DNA of 64,000 bases from Stenotrophomonas maltophilia. Its GTDB lineage: Bacteria > Pseudomonadota > Gammaproteobacteria > Xanthomonadales > Xanthomonadaceae. Shown here in pieces: positions 44,439-55,188 of this stretch. The DNA is taken from contig NZ_NEQV01000009.1 of NCBI RefSeq assembly GCF_002799245.1, positions 1-64,000 on the forward strand, in the 5' to 3' direction. A model generated the notes under the pieces. It saw only the letters and a list, made by a program, of their open reading frames with translations. It was not told the origin of the DNA and made no database searches. Each line of letters opens with the position of its first letter. Position 1 is the stretch's first letter. Made by a program: the position numbers and the translations under genes.

Positions 44439-45506
44439 TTACGCGTCGCGCGCCTTCAGCCAGCCATCGATCGTCGCCGGTACTTCGCGCTGCGCGCGGC
44501 CGGACACATAGATACCGATATGGCCACCGCGGAAACTGGACTCGGTGTAGTCGTCCGTGCCCAAGCGCCCGCGCATGGCGCGCGAGGCGTCCGGCGGCAC
44601 CAGATGGTCCTGCTCGGCATAGATGTTCAGCACCGGCAGCGTCACCTGCGACAGATCCACCGCTTCCTCGCCGATCCGCACCGTGCCGTTCACCAACCCG
44701 TTGCCCTGGTAGAACTGCTTGATGAAGTCACGGAACGCCTCGCCCGCCAGGTCCGGTGAATCGAAGATCCACTTCTCCATGCGCAGGAAGTCCTCCAGCG
44801 CCGCCTTGTCATCGAGGATGTCGAGCAGGCCTACGTATTTCTGCACGTTCAGGCGGAACGGCTTGAGCATCAGGTAACTGGCATTCATCAGGTCGGCCGG
44901 GATGTTGCCCAGCGTGTCGACCAGCAGGTCCACGTCCACCTGACGCGCCCAATGCGAGAGCATGTTGTCGGCAGTCTGGAAGTCGACCGGGGTGACCATG
45001 GTGATCAGCTTGCCCAGCTTCTGCCGGCGCAATGCGGCGTAGCACAGCGCGAACACGCCGCCCTGGCAGATGCCGAGCAGGTCGACCGGGCCGCCGCTGC
45101 GCATGCGCAGTGCGTCCACCGCACCATCGATATAGCGCAGCAGGTAGTCCTCCAGGGTCTGGAAGCGTTCGGAGCGGTCCGGGTAGCCCCAGTCCAGCAC
45201 ATACACGTCCTGGCCCAGCGCCAGCAGCTTCTGCACCAGCGAACGGTCGGCCTGCAGATCGACCATGTACGGCCGATTGACCAGCGCATAGACGATCAGC
45301 AACGGCGTGCGCCGGGTCGGCGCCTGTTCGCCGACGAAGCGATACAGCACCACCATGCCGTCGCGCCAGACTTCCTCGCGTGCGGTCACGCCATAGTCCA
45401 CGTCTTCCACCTGCGGCAGCAGCTTCAGCCCTTCCAACAGCTTGCGCTGCATGGCCAGGGTCTCCTGCATCAGGTCATCGGCGTTGAAGCCCAGCGGTCC
45501 CTTCAT
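44439..45506 (-). CDS. phaC: Class III poly(3-hydroxyalkanoate) synthase, PhaC subunit
   Basis: The 355-residue alpha/beta-hydrolase has a lipase-like box with the catalytic cysteine in GICQGG (C147), the aspartate in AEQDHLVPP and the histidine in GGHIG. The short length and adjacency to phaE identify class III, which polymerises short-chain hydroxyacyl-CoA. It overlaps phaE by 4 bases (ATGA). No phaA/B or phasin genes are in the window. Confidence 0.95.
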   Translation of the reverse strand: MKGPLGFNADDLMQETLAMQRKLLEGLKLLPQVEDVDYGVTAREEVWRDGMVVLYRFVGEQAPTRRTPLLIVYALVNRPYMVDLQADRSLVQKLLALGQDVYVLDWGYPDRSERFQTLEDYLLRYIDGAVDALRMRSGGPVDLLGICQGGVFALCYAALRRQKLGKLITMVTPVDFQTADNMLSHWARQVDVDLLVDTLGNIPADLMNASYLMLKPFRLNVQKYVGLLDILDDKAALEDFLRMEKWIFDSPDLAGEAFRDFIKQFYQGNGLVNGTVRIGEEAVDLSQVTLPVLNIYAEQDHLVPPDASRAMRGRLGTDDYTESSFRGGHIGIYVSGRAQREVPATIDGWLKARDA

Positions 45507-46582
45507 CGGTCACGCGCCCGAGCGGAAGTGCGCGGCGTGGCCTTTTTTGCAGGCGCTTTTTTTGCAGGCGTCTTCTTCGCAGACGCCTTCTTTGCCGGTG
45601 CGGCCTTCTTCGCGGCCTTGCGCGTGGTTGGCTTCACCTTTGCCGGCGCCGGCTGCGCCACCGGATCGACCGCGGCGGTTCCGGCCAGCACCGCCACCTG
45701 TGCCTGCAGGCGGCGCAGGCTGCGCTCCAGCTCGGCGATGCGACGGTGCGCGGCATCCATCTCGCTGCGGGTCGGCAGGCCGATACGTTCACTCATCTGT
45801 TCCACCTCGCGCTGCAGGCCGGCGCGCAGACGCATCTGCGCGTTGCCCAGCGAGGCGTATACCTGCTGGAACGGTTCGGACATGGCGACCTTGGCGTAGG
45901 CCTCCTCGGCCACTTCGATCCACAGGTCGAACATCGCACGGGCGCTGGTCAGCTGGCTGCCCGGCTGTTCGTGCTCGGCCAGGCGCTGCTCGAACAGCGC
46001 AAAGGCCTCCTCCAGCGCCTGCTTGATCTGATCGACGTAGGCGCGCGAATGCTGCTGGTATTCCTCCTGCGCACGCAGCAGGGCCTGCCAGCGCGCCTGA
46101 TGCTCGCGCCCGGGCCCGAACGCCGGGCTCTGCAGCCACGGGCCGGCCGGCAGCTGGAACTGCTGCAGCCACGCGGCGAATTCGGGCACGGCGGCGCCGG
46201 CCTGGGTGCTGCCACGGGCGCCCTGCAGCATCCACTGCAGCATGCCGTCGCCCTGCCCCTGCACCGCCTCGCGCCAGGCCTGCGCCACTTCGGCGCTGCT
46301 GGCGTCGCGGCCGGCGAAACGCGCGGCGACGTCCTGCATGGTGCCGTACCAGCTGCCCGCCTGTTCGCGGAACCGGCGCACGGCATCTTCCGGCGCGCCC
46401 GGGCCCTGTTCGGGCAGCAGCTGGCCCCACCAGTCGAACAGCCGCTGCCAGCTGCCGGGATCGTCACCGGCCGGTGCACCGGGTGTGCTCGCATGGCGCA
46501 GGGCATCGCCCCAGGCGCCGAAGTACTGCCGGGCCAGGGTCTCGAAATCGCTGCTGCCGGCGTCGTGGGCCGAGCTGGTCAT
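45503..46582 (-). CDS. phaE: Class III PHA synthase PhaE subunit with lysine-rich C-terminal tail
   Basis: The 359-residue, mainly helical PhaE protein needed for PhaC activity has AWGDALRHAS at the start, ARAMFDLWIEVAEEAYAKVA in the middle, and a coiled coil (about 265-305, RIAELERSLRRLQAQVAVL). Residues about 315-359 form an unusual Lys/Ala/Pro tail built from AKKA and PAKK repeats, like histone H1 or phasin PhaF. It is 22 bases downstream of pssA on the same strand and overlaps phaC. Confidence 0.93.
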   Translation of the reverse strand: MTSSAHDAGSSDFETLARQYFGAWGDALRHASTPGAPAGDDPGSWQRLFDWWGQLLPEQGPGAPEDAVRRFREQAGSWYGTMQDVAARFAGRDASSAEVAQAWREAVQGQGDGMLQWMLQGARGSTQAGAAVPEFAAWLQQFQLPAGPWLQSPAFGPGREHQARWQALLRAQEEYQQHSRAYVDQIKQALEEAFALFEQRLAEHEQPGSQLTSARAMFDLWIEVAEEAYAKVAMSEPFQQVYASLGNAQMRLRAGLQREVEQMSERIGLPTRSEMDAAHRRIAELERSLRRLQAQVAVLAGTAAVDPVAQPAPAKVKPTTRKAAKKAAPAKKASAKKTPAKKAPAKKATPRTSARARDR

Positions 46583-46604
46583 CGCAGGCCTCCGCAGGGC
46601 TGGC

Positions 46605-47219
46605 TCATGGCTTGGGGATACGCAGGGTCTTGCTGATCATCAGCGACCCGGACAGGGCGAACAACAACACCATCGGGTGCAGCTGCCACGGGCCGATCTG
46701 CCACTGGCCGAACCAGATGTTCTGGCCGATGGCATCGGTACCGGCGGCAATCGCCAGCACGATCACCAGCACCAGGCTGGTCGGAATCGGAGTGCCCTCG
46801 AAATACTTGACCTTGCCCTCGTCGCCGGCCAGCGCCTCGGCAGTGACGTTGTAGCGTGCCAGGCGGCTGACGCCGCAGCAGACGAAGTAGCTCAGCACCA
46901 GCCAGTCCCAGCCGCCCTGCATGCCGCAGGCATAGGCCAGTGCCGCCGGCGCCACGCCGAAGGAGATCACGTCGGACAGCGAGTCCAGCTCGCGGCCCAG
47001 GGTGGAACTGGACTTGCGCCAGCGCGCGATGCGCCCGTCGAGGGCGTCGAAGATGAAGGCCAGCGGGATCAGCGCCATGCCGAACAGCAGGTAGCCGCGC
47101 TCGCCGTCCTGCAGGAAGCGCATCGCGGCAAAGACCGCACCGGTGCCGCAGAAAGCATTGGCCAGGGTGAACCAGTCGGCCAGCTGGAATTCGCGCAGCA
47201 TCGAGAAGTGACGTTTCAT
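46605..47219 (-). CDS. pssA: CDP-diacylglycerol-serine O-phosphatidyltransferase
   Basis: The 204-residue, multi-helix CDP-alcohol phosphatidyltransferase has the signature DALDGRIARWRKSSSTLG followed by ELDSLSD, giving D-x2-DG-x2-AR-x8-G-x3-D-x3-D. It makes phosphatidylserine, the precursor of phosphatidylethanolamine. It is the membrane type, unlike E. coli PssA. It is followed by phaE-phaC on the same strand; the DnaA-box cluster lies upstream. Confidence 0.93.
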   Translation of the reverse strand: MKRHFSMLREFQLADWFTLANAFCGTGAVFAAMRFLQDGERGYLLFGMALIPLAFIFDALDGRIARWRKSSSTLGRELDSLSDVISFGVAPAALAYACGMQGGWDWLVLSYFVCCGVSRLARYNVTAEALAGDEGKVKYFEGTPIPTSLVLVIVLAIAAGTDAIGQNIWFGQWQIGPWQLHPMVLLFALSGSLMISKTLRIPKP

Positions 47220-47566
47220 GGGGTCTCACGGAGCATCAAGGCCCACAGGTTACCGCGAGCGCCGCCGCTGGCGACAGCGCTGACCGGGCCCACCCTTCAC
47301 CGCTCCCTCACCCACCCTCACCAGCGGTGAATTTTTCGCCACCCATCTTGACAGCCTAGGGGGGTGGAGCCTGTCGCAGCTTATCCACAAAGTTGCCCAC
47401 GCGTAATCCACACCCCCTGTGGACAACCAGATCTCACCGACTGCGACGGTGGACATTTCCTCATCACCCAGCAGCGGGGTTTTCCTACTTCCCAAGCCGC
47501 AGCGTCGGCGCTATGGTCACCGGCGGGCCCGCCGCCGCCACGTCCGAATCCTACCGACGGACGACG
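47220..47566. other. Divergent promoter region with DnaA boxes (347 bp)
   Basis: It separates pssA from the methyltransferase gene. It contains the DnaA boxes at 47381-47426 and a lone TTGACA (47348-47353) with no good -10 at normal spacing. No small gene is seen. Confidence 0.65.
47381..47426. promoter_or_regulatory. Cluster of three DnaA boxes
   Basis: TTATCCACA (47381-47389, perfect consensus), TAATCCACA (47404-47412) and TGTGGACAA (47418-47426, complement TTGTCCACA) lie within 46 bases. The locus has no dnaA, dnaN, rpmH or gyrB neighbour, so it is not the obvious chromosomal origin. Confidence 0.7.
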
Positions 47567-48217
47567 ATGACGATGCTGGATGCCATCTCCCTGGCCGCGC
47601 AGCTGCGGCAGCCCCATGGCGACGCCGCACTGGCGGTGGCCGATTCAATGAACCGCAGCAACGGCGCGCTCAACCGGGCGGCGATCGGGCTGCTGGCGGT
47701 ATCGGCGGGCGAGCGCATCCTGGAGATCGGCCCCGGCAACGCCGCTTTCGCGCCGTTGCTTCTGCGGGCAACCGGCAGCCAGTACCTGGGGATCGAGTGG
47801 TCCCCCGCCATGGTCGAGGCCGGCAATCAGCGCCTGGCCGCCGCCGGGCTGGCCGACCGTGCCACGATGCGCCATGGCGACGCCCACACACTGCCGATCG
47901 GCGATGCCTCGATGGATGCGGCACTGGCGGTCAACACCCTGTACTTCTGGCCGAACCTGGCGCCGGTGCTGGGTGAGCTGGCGCGGGTGCTGCACCGGGG
48001 CGGCCGGCTCTGCCTGGCCTTTGGTGATGCCGCCTTCATGCGGACCCTGCCATTCGCTGCCGACTTCCAGCTGCATGAACTGGACGCGGTGGAGCTGGCC
48101 CTGCGCGTATCCGGGTTCAGCGTTTCAGCCTGGCGCAGCCACCGGGAAACCGCCGCCGGCAATGATGGCCAGGCACGCGACAAGCACTTCCATCTGCTGC
48201 TGGCGCAGCGGCGCTGA
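47567..48217 (+). CDS. SAM-dependent methyltransferase (class I)
   Basis: The 216-residue protein has a Rossmann fold with motif I ILEIGPGNAAFAPLLL, an acidic post-motif (GIEWSPAMVEAG), and motif IV/post with AALAVNTLYFWPNL and VLHRGGRLCLAF. It is similar to UbiE/YafE-type methyltransferases; the substrate is unknown. ATG 47567 and 47573 are both possible, with a weak ribosome site. Its upstream region contains DnaA boxes. Confidence 0.87.
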   Translation: MTMLDAISLAAQLRQPHGDAALAVADSMNRSNGALNRAAIGLLAVSAGERILEIGPGNAAFAPLLLRATGSQYLGIEWSPAMVEAGNQRLAAAGLADRATMRHGDAHTLPIGDASMDAALAVNTLYFWPNLAPVLGELARVLHRGGRLCLAFGDAAFMRTLPFAADFQLHELDAVELALRVSGFSVSAWRSHRETAAGNDGQARDKHFHLLLAQRR

Positions 48218-48221
48218 AGTG

Positions 48222-48285
48222 GTAGAGCCGGCCGCTGGCCGGCTGCCCCGGCCATTCCGGATTGCCGGCCAGCGGCCGGCACTAC
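48222..48285. repeat. Inverted pair of GTAG…CCGGCC palindromes
   Basis: GTAGAGCCGGCC-GCT-GGCCGGCTG (48222-48245) faces TGCCGGCC-AGC-GGCCGGCACTAC (48263-48285). It lies between convergent genes. Confidence 0.85.
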
Positions 48286-49643
48286 CCAACCTGCACCCGC
48301 CGCCAACGCGCGAAACAGAACACCTGCATCACCAGCATCGCCAGCAACCCCAGCGGCCACGCCCACCACAGGCCGGCCAGCCCATGCTGCACCTGCAGCC
48401 ACATCGCCAATGGCAGCTCCAGCAGCAGTACCGCCACCATGCCCAGCAACGCTGGCAGCAATACCGTGCCGCTGCCGCGCATCACCCCGACCAGGACCGC
48501 GCTGATCCCCATTGCCAGTACGCCCCACACCACCGTGCGCAGCTGCAGCGTGGCCAGTTCGCGCACTTCGCTCGCCGCCAGGATCAGGCCCGTCAGCCAG
48601 GGCGCCAGCGCCACAACCAGCACCACCACCACGCTCAGCACCGCCAGTCCAAGCAGCACGCCGGTGCGGGCGATGGCCGGCAGCCGTGCCGTACGCCCTG
48701 CCCCCATCGCATGCGCTGCGAGGATGGTGGCGGTGATCCCCAGGGACATCGCCGGCAGCTGCACCCAGCTCATCAACTGGTTGACTGCACCGTAGGCGGC
48801 CGTGGCGGTGTAGCCGTAGCGGTTGATCCAGCCCAGCAGCACGATTTCGGCAATGGCCAGACTGAGCATCTGCAGCGAAGACGGTACGCCGATGCGCAGC
48901 ATCGAGCGGATGAGCGCTCCATCGAAACGAATGGCACGCAGCAGCTCACGTCCCGGTGCCAGGGGATGTCCTACCCGCTGCCAGCGCCACAGCAACCAGC
49001 CCAGGGCCAGCAGCGAGGCGAACGCCGCCGATACAGCCGCGCTGGCCGAACCCAACCGTGGCAGGCCGGCCCAACCCAGGATCAGCAGCGGCGTGCACAG
49101 CAGGCCGACCGCCGTTGCCATCAGCAGCGCATGCAGAGGCGTCCTTGCATCGCCCACTGCCCGGCTCACGGCGGTGGCCAGCCAGAGCAGGAAGAACACC
49201 GGTGCCGCCAGCAGCAGGACCCGCGCAAAGACAATGGACTCACTCAGGACCGGTGCCGGTGTGCCCAGTGCCGCCAGCAGCTGTGGCGCGAAACCGCCGC
49301 CCACCGCCATCACCAGCACCGACAACAGCAGGATCAGTGCCACCGCACTGCCAGCCACCGCGCGCGCCTGTTGTGGCCGGCCCGCCCCCCAGGCCTGGCC
49401 GATCAGCACCATCGCGCCCGTCGCCAGGCCCATCACCAGTGCCAGCAGCAGGAAGAAGACCGGGAAAAAAGCCGCGGCGGCAGCCACGGCCTGGGTTCCG
49501 AGCAGATGGCCGAGGTAGATGTTGTCCAGCGTGCCAGCAGCCAGCTGCAGTGCATTGGTCAGCAGCATCGGCACCAGCAGGGCCAGATAGGTACGCCATA
49601 GCGGCGGCGCGACCGGGGGGACAGGATGTGCAGGGGTGTTCAT
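48282..49643 (-). CDS. MATE-family efflux transporter
   Basis: The 453-residue transporter has 12 predicted helices in two six-helix halves. Family strings include LLVPMLLTNALQLAAGTLDN (helix 1), TGAMVLIGQAWGAGRPQQAR and GVPSSLQMLSLAIAE. It belongs to the NorM/DinF superfamily, exporting cationic drugs with Na+ or H+. The gene overlaps the flanking GTAG palindrome by a few bases at its 3' end. Confidence 0.92.
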   Translation of the reverse strand: MNTPAHPVPPVAPPLWRTYLALLVPMLLTNALQLAAGTLDNIYLGHLLGTQAVAAAAAFFPVFFLLLALVMGLATGAMVLIGQAWGAGRPQQARAVAGSAVALILLLSVLVMAVGGGFAPQLLAALGTPAPVLSESIVFARVLLLAAPVFFLLWLATAVSRAVGDARTPLHALLMATAVGLLCTPLLILGWAGLPRLGSASAAVSAAFASLLALGWLLWRWQRVGHPLAPGRELLRAIRFDGALIRSMLRIGVPSSLQMLSLAIAEIVLLGWINRYGYTATAAYGAVNQLMSWVQLPAMSLGITATILAAHAMGAGRTARLPAIARTGVLLGLAVLSVVVVLVVALAPWLTGLILAASEVRELATLQLRTVVWGVLAMGISAVLVGVMRGSGTVLLPALLGMVAVLLLELPLAMWLQVQHGLAGLWWAWPLGLLAMLVMQVFCFARWRRVQVG

Positions 49644-49760
49644 GGGGTTCTCCGGGCAAGGCGCCGCCCTGCCCGGCGTTTCCGCCAGCAAAGCAAGCAC
49701 AGGGGAGCGGGCCGTGGCCCGCGATCATGTGGCGCCGCCGCTCAACGACGGCGCGATGGC

Positions 49761-50378
49761 TCAGCCGTCGGCGTTGTCGAAAGCCAGCCGCAGGGCGTGG
49801 TCGCGCACGTCACCGGGCCAGGAATGCAGCGCCGCTTCCAGGCCCGCGCGGTCATGAGCGAACAGCACGCGGATGGCCTCCTCGAAGCCCGGCAGGTCTC
49901 CGGCGATGGTCTGCAGGAAGTGATACGCACGCTCGCTGTCACGGCGCTGGCGGTTCTTGTCTGCACCCGCCCGGCTGGCCGCCTCCACCAGCTTGCGCAG
50001 CACCACCGAGGCCCCGCCAGGCTGATCGGCCAGCCACGCCCAGTGCCGTGGCAGCAAGGTCACTTCACGGGCGACCACGCCCAGCTTGGGGCGGCCACGG
50101 CCGCGCGGGGCGGCGGGTTCGTCTGCGGGGGCCGCTTCGGCATCCGCTTCCACGGCGGATGGAAGCGCGTCGGCCACCCGCGACAGCAGTTCTGCGTCAC
50201 TGCCGCGCGTATCGAAATCACGGGTGCGGCCGGTGGCGTTGTCGAACACCAGCAACGGTCCGGCGGCGTTGTCGGCGCGCAGCTGCTTGAGGGCCAGTGC
50301 AGCCACTTCCGGGGTACCGGAAGCGACCAGGCGATGGCCGTCGAAACAACTGAAGGGCGGGAGTCGGGACGCAGGCAT
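49761..50378 (-). CDS. DUF2239-family protein, possible DNA-binding
   Basis: The 205-residue protein has an N-terminal domain of about 75 residues (CFDGHRLVASGTPEVAALAL … LLVFDNATGR) and an acidic Ala/Glu-rich linker. Then comes an AT-hook-like GRGRPKLG followed by a predicted strand-helix-helix stretch (VAREVTLLPRHWAWLADQPG). DUF2239 has no established function. Two copies of a CCCGGG-centred repeat lie 27-72 bases upstream of its start, so it may bind its own promoter. Confidence 0.8.
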   Translation of the reverse strand: MPASRLPPFSCFDGHRLVASGTPEVAALALKQLRADNAAGPLLVFDNATGRTRDFDTRGSDAELLSRVADALPSAVEADAEAAPADEPAAPRGRGRPKLGVVAREVTLLPRHWAWLADQPGGASVVLRKLVEAASRAGADKNRQRRDSERAYHFLQTIAGDLPGFEEAIRVLFAHDRAGLEAALHSWPGDVRDHALRLAFDNADG

Positions 50379-50404
50379 GGCAATGGCATCAGAGGCGATG
50401 CGCG

Positions 50405-50450
50405 AATATTGCCCGGGTAATACTCGCGAGTCAATATTGCCCGGGTATTA
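50405..50450. promoter_or_regulatory. Two near-identical CCCGGG-centred repeats before the DUF2239 gene
   Basis: AATATTGCCCGGGTAATA (50405-50422) and AATATTGCCCGGGTATTA (50433-50450) differ at one base, spaced 28 bp start to start. Each core is a near palindrome (TTGCCCGGGTAA). The AT flanks stand out from the GC-rich surroundings. Confidence 0.7.
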
Positions 50451-50503
50451 ATTGGCAATGGGCAGCGTGCCAATCCGGGTTGGCACCTGCCAGCCTCTCC
50501 AGG

Positions 50504-50992
50504 TCACAGCCGGCTGTAGGACCAGCTGACCATGCGACCGTCCCTGTACGGCATGACACCGTGGAACGGGCGCGGATCGGCGTCGAACACCAGGGGCAGG
50601 AAGTTGCGGTCGCCCTCCCACATCGGGAGCGTGTCCAGCTTGTCCAGGTCCACCCACTCCAGCGTGCCTTCGTGGTTGCCGCCGTGCGGAGTGCCTTCGA
50701 AGGTGTCGATGACGAACACGAAACCCAGCCAGTCTTCGCCGTGCTTGCCGAAACCGGGCCAGCTGATGGTGCCGCGCAGGCGCATGCCGGTGCAGTCGAT
50801 GCCCGCTTCCTCGGCGATTTCACGACGCATGCTGGCAGCCACGTCCTCGTCTGCTTCGATCTTGCCGCCCAGGCCGTTGTACTTGCCCAGGTGGTGGTCA
50901 CCGGGACGGGTGTTGCGGTGGATCATCAGCACCTGGCGACGATCGGGCGAAAGCACATAGCCCAGGGTTGCGACGATCGGGGTGTACGGCAT
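50504..50992 (-). CDS. Nudix hydrolase (8-oxo-dGTP diphosphatase-like)
   Basis: The 162-residue protein has the full Nudix box at about 42-64 (GGKIEADEDVAASMRREIAEEAG). NGLGGKIE and WPGFGKHGEDW resemble MTH1/MutT-like 8-oxo-purine nucleotide hydrolases. Substrate choice is not settled by sequence. It lies 43 bases behind the DUF1249 gene on the same strand, echoing the YqiB-Nudix neighbourhood in enterobacteria. Confidence 0.9.
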   Translation of the reverse strand: MPYTPIVATLGYVLSPDRRQVLMIHRNTRPGDHHLGKYNGLGGKIEADEDVAASMRREIAEEAGIDCTGMRLRGTISWPGFGKHGEDWLGFVFVIDTFEGTPHGGNHEGTLEWVDLDKLDTLPMWEGDRNFLPLVFDADPRPFHGVMPYRDGRMVSWSYSRL

Positions 50993-51035
50993 GGGGCATG
51001 CATCCAGCGGCAGGTCAGCCGTGGATTATGGCCGA

Positions 51036-51545
51036 TCAGCGCACCAGCGACAGGCGACGCTCGGCGGGTGTACCTGCATCGACGGGATCGCGGCGCAGGG
51101 TGGCCACGCCGTGGCCGCGCTCGGCCAGGTATTCCAGCCACTTGCCGAGGAACGTGTTCATCCGCATGCGGTGGCTGATCAGCTCCGCCGGCGGCGGATA
51201 CAGGCCCATCGTGTCCTGCCAGCGGCGGCCGACGTAGCAATGGGTGGTCTCGGCCTGGCGCGCATCACGGTAAAGGCGCACATAGGCCGACGGGTCCGGC
51301 TCGCCGGTGACCGGGTCGGCCAGGTCGTAGGTCAAGCGCAGTTCCACCGTGTAGCGGTGGCACTCGATCACGTCCAGGCGCACGTCCAGGCCATCGCCGA
51401 CCGAAGAAATGTAGCTGCCGGCCACCAGTTCCGCCGGTGCGAACAGGCGCACCAGGTGGCGGTAGTTTTCCGCGTACAGGCCCATGAGCCAGCTCAGCCG
51501 GCTCAGGCGGGGAATGCGTTCGGTGCGGGGCGAGGCGTGGGCCAT
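51036..51545 (-). CDS. DUF1249-family protein (YqiB-like)
   Basis: The 169-residue protein has LSWLMGLYAENYRHLVRLF and RYTVELRLTYDL, the family core, and YVRLYRDARQAE, with a C-terminal LGKWLEYLAERGH. E. coli YqiB sits beside nudF and cpdA; here a Nudix gene also follows. Molecular function is unknown. Confidence 0.88.
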   Translation of the reverse strand: MAHASPRTERIPRLSRLSWLMGLYAENYRHLVRLFAPAELVAGSYISSVGDGLDVRLDVIECHRYTVELRLTYDLADPVTGEPDPSAYVRLYRDARQAETTHCYVGRRWQDTMGLYPPPAELISHRMRMNTFLGKWLEYLAERGHGVATLRRDPVDAGTPAERRLSLVR

Positions 51546-51607
51546 GGGTCGATCCTACACGTTGGTGCTTCAACGTGGGGGCGGGATCGCCCCGACCAAA
51601 GGGGCTC

Positions 51608-51688
51608 GGTATCGACCAACGGTCGATACCCACCGCAGAGGAGGGGCAATGCCCGCCACCTGGGTAGGCCACGACCGTTGGTCGTGGC
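51608..51688. repeat. Two GACC-AAC-GGTC hairpins with different outer stems
   Basis: GGTATCGACC-AAC-GGTCGATACC (51608-51630) and GCCACGACC-GTT-GGTCGTGGC (51668-51688). The core GACC…GGTC and loop are kept while the outer stems differ but still pair. A third unit lies at 56095-56115. Confidence 0.8.
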
Positions 51689-51695
51689 GCACGGA

Positions 51696-52517
51696 TCAGT
51701 ACAGCTCGCGCTGCAACCCCAGCGTGGCCAGCACCTTGCTGGAAATCTCCTCGATCGAGGTATGGGTGGTGCTCAACGTCGGGATCCGCTCCATCTGGAA
51801 CATCACCTCGGCTGCGGCCACCTCGCGCTTGCAGGTGTCCAGATTGGCATAGCGCGAGTTGGGGCGGCGCTCCTGGCGGATCTGCTGCAGGCGGTCCGGG
51901 TCGATGGTCAGGCCGAACAGCTTGCGCCGATAGTTGCGCAGCCGCGGCGGCAGTCGGTCGCTTTCCAGATCTTCGTCGGTCAGCGGGTAGTTGGCCGCGC
52001 GCACCCCGTAATGCAGGGCCAGGTAGATGCAGGTGGGCGTTTTGCCAGCGCGCGACACCGCCACCAGGATCACGTCGGCGTCGTCGTAGTTCACCGCGAT
52101 CCCATCGTCATGGGTCAGCGCGAAATTCATCGCGTTGATGCGACGGTGGTAGGTGTCGAAATCGACCATGCCGTGGGCCTGGCCGACCCGGGCCAGGCGC
52201 GGGCTGGCCAGTTCACGCTCCAGCGGCTCGATGAACGGTGCGAACACATCCAGCATCAGGGCACCGCTGTCGGCCAGGATCAGGCTCAGGCTCTGATCGA
52301 CGCAGGAGTTCACCACGATCGGCCGGACCTGGTACCGCTCCCCCGCCGCCTGGATCCGGGCACAGGCTTCACGCGCTTTTTCGGGGTCGTCGACAAACGA
52401 CATGCGGTCGGTAATGAAGCTGAACCCGGAGAACTGGGTCAGCAGGCTATGCCCAATGGTTTCAGCGGTGATACCGGTTCCATCGGAAACGTAGAACACC
52501 GGACGGATGGTCGACAT
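51696..52517 (-). CDS. ppsR: PEP synthase regulatory protein (bifunctional kinase/pyrophosphorylase)
   Basis: The 273-residue DUF299/PpsR protein has the P-loop VSRAGKTP (G-x-x-x-x-GKT type), near LVAVSRAGKTPTCIYLALHY, and MSTIRPVFYVSDGTGITAET at the start. It inactivates PEP synthase by ADP-dependent phosphorylation of a threonine near the catalytic histidine and reactivates it with phosphate. The target, ppsA, is divergent 144 bases away. Confidence 0.95.
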   Translation of the reverse strand: MSTIRPVFYVSDGTGITAETIGHSLLTQFSGFSFITDRMSFVDDPEKAREACARIQAAGERYQVRPIVVNSCVDQSLSLILADSGALMLDVFAPFIEPLERELASPRLARVGQAHGMVDFDTYHRRINAMNFALTHDDGIAVNYDDADVILVAVSRAGKTPTCIYLALHYGVRAANYPLTDEDLESDRLPPRLRNYRRKLFGLTIDPDRLQQIRQERRPNSRYANLDTCKREVAAAEVMFQMERIPTLSTTHTSIEEISSKVLATLGLQRELY

Positions 52518-52661
52518 GCGCGCTTTTACCCCCTACGAAGCCTAAAAGGGCCGCCAACACAAGCTTGTGCCGACAGCGGTCTGCCCGGCATCATATCGGC
52601 TTCTTCCTACGGACGCGGCCACTCAGCCCGCCTCGGGCGATGGCCAAACGGAGCATCGCGC

Positions 52662-55040
<2,379 letters not shown>

Positions 55041-55096
55041 TGCCGTGATGGGCTGACGTCGCTTTCATCTACGTCCGCCCATACTGCTGCTGCATG

Positions 55097-55120
55097 CAAG
55101 CCCCGCCTCTGCGGGGCTTG
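55097..55120 (+). terminator. Terminator after ppsA
   Basis: CAAGCCCCGC-CTCT-GCGGGGCTTG is a perfect 10-bp stem followed by CTGTTTCTGG, 56 bases past the ppsA stop. Confidence 0.85.
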
Positions 55121-55188
55121 CTGTTTCTGGCGTCCGTGCACGCCACGCGCACCTCGCGCCTGTCCCGCAGCAGCAAAGGAAATCCCGC

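Noticed and set aside
47348..47376. TTGACA as a -35 element for the methyltransferase gene
   Set aside because: No acceptable -10 hexamer at 16-18 bp.
47381..47426. DnaA boxes as a chromosomal origin
   Set aside because: No dnaA/dnaN/rpmH/gidA context and no AT-rich unwinding region; kept only as a regulatory or titration site.
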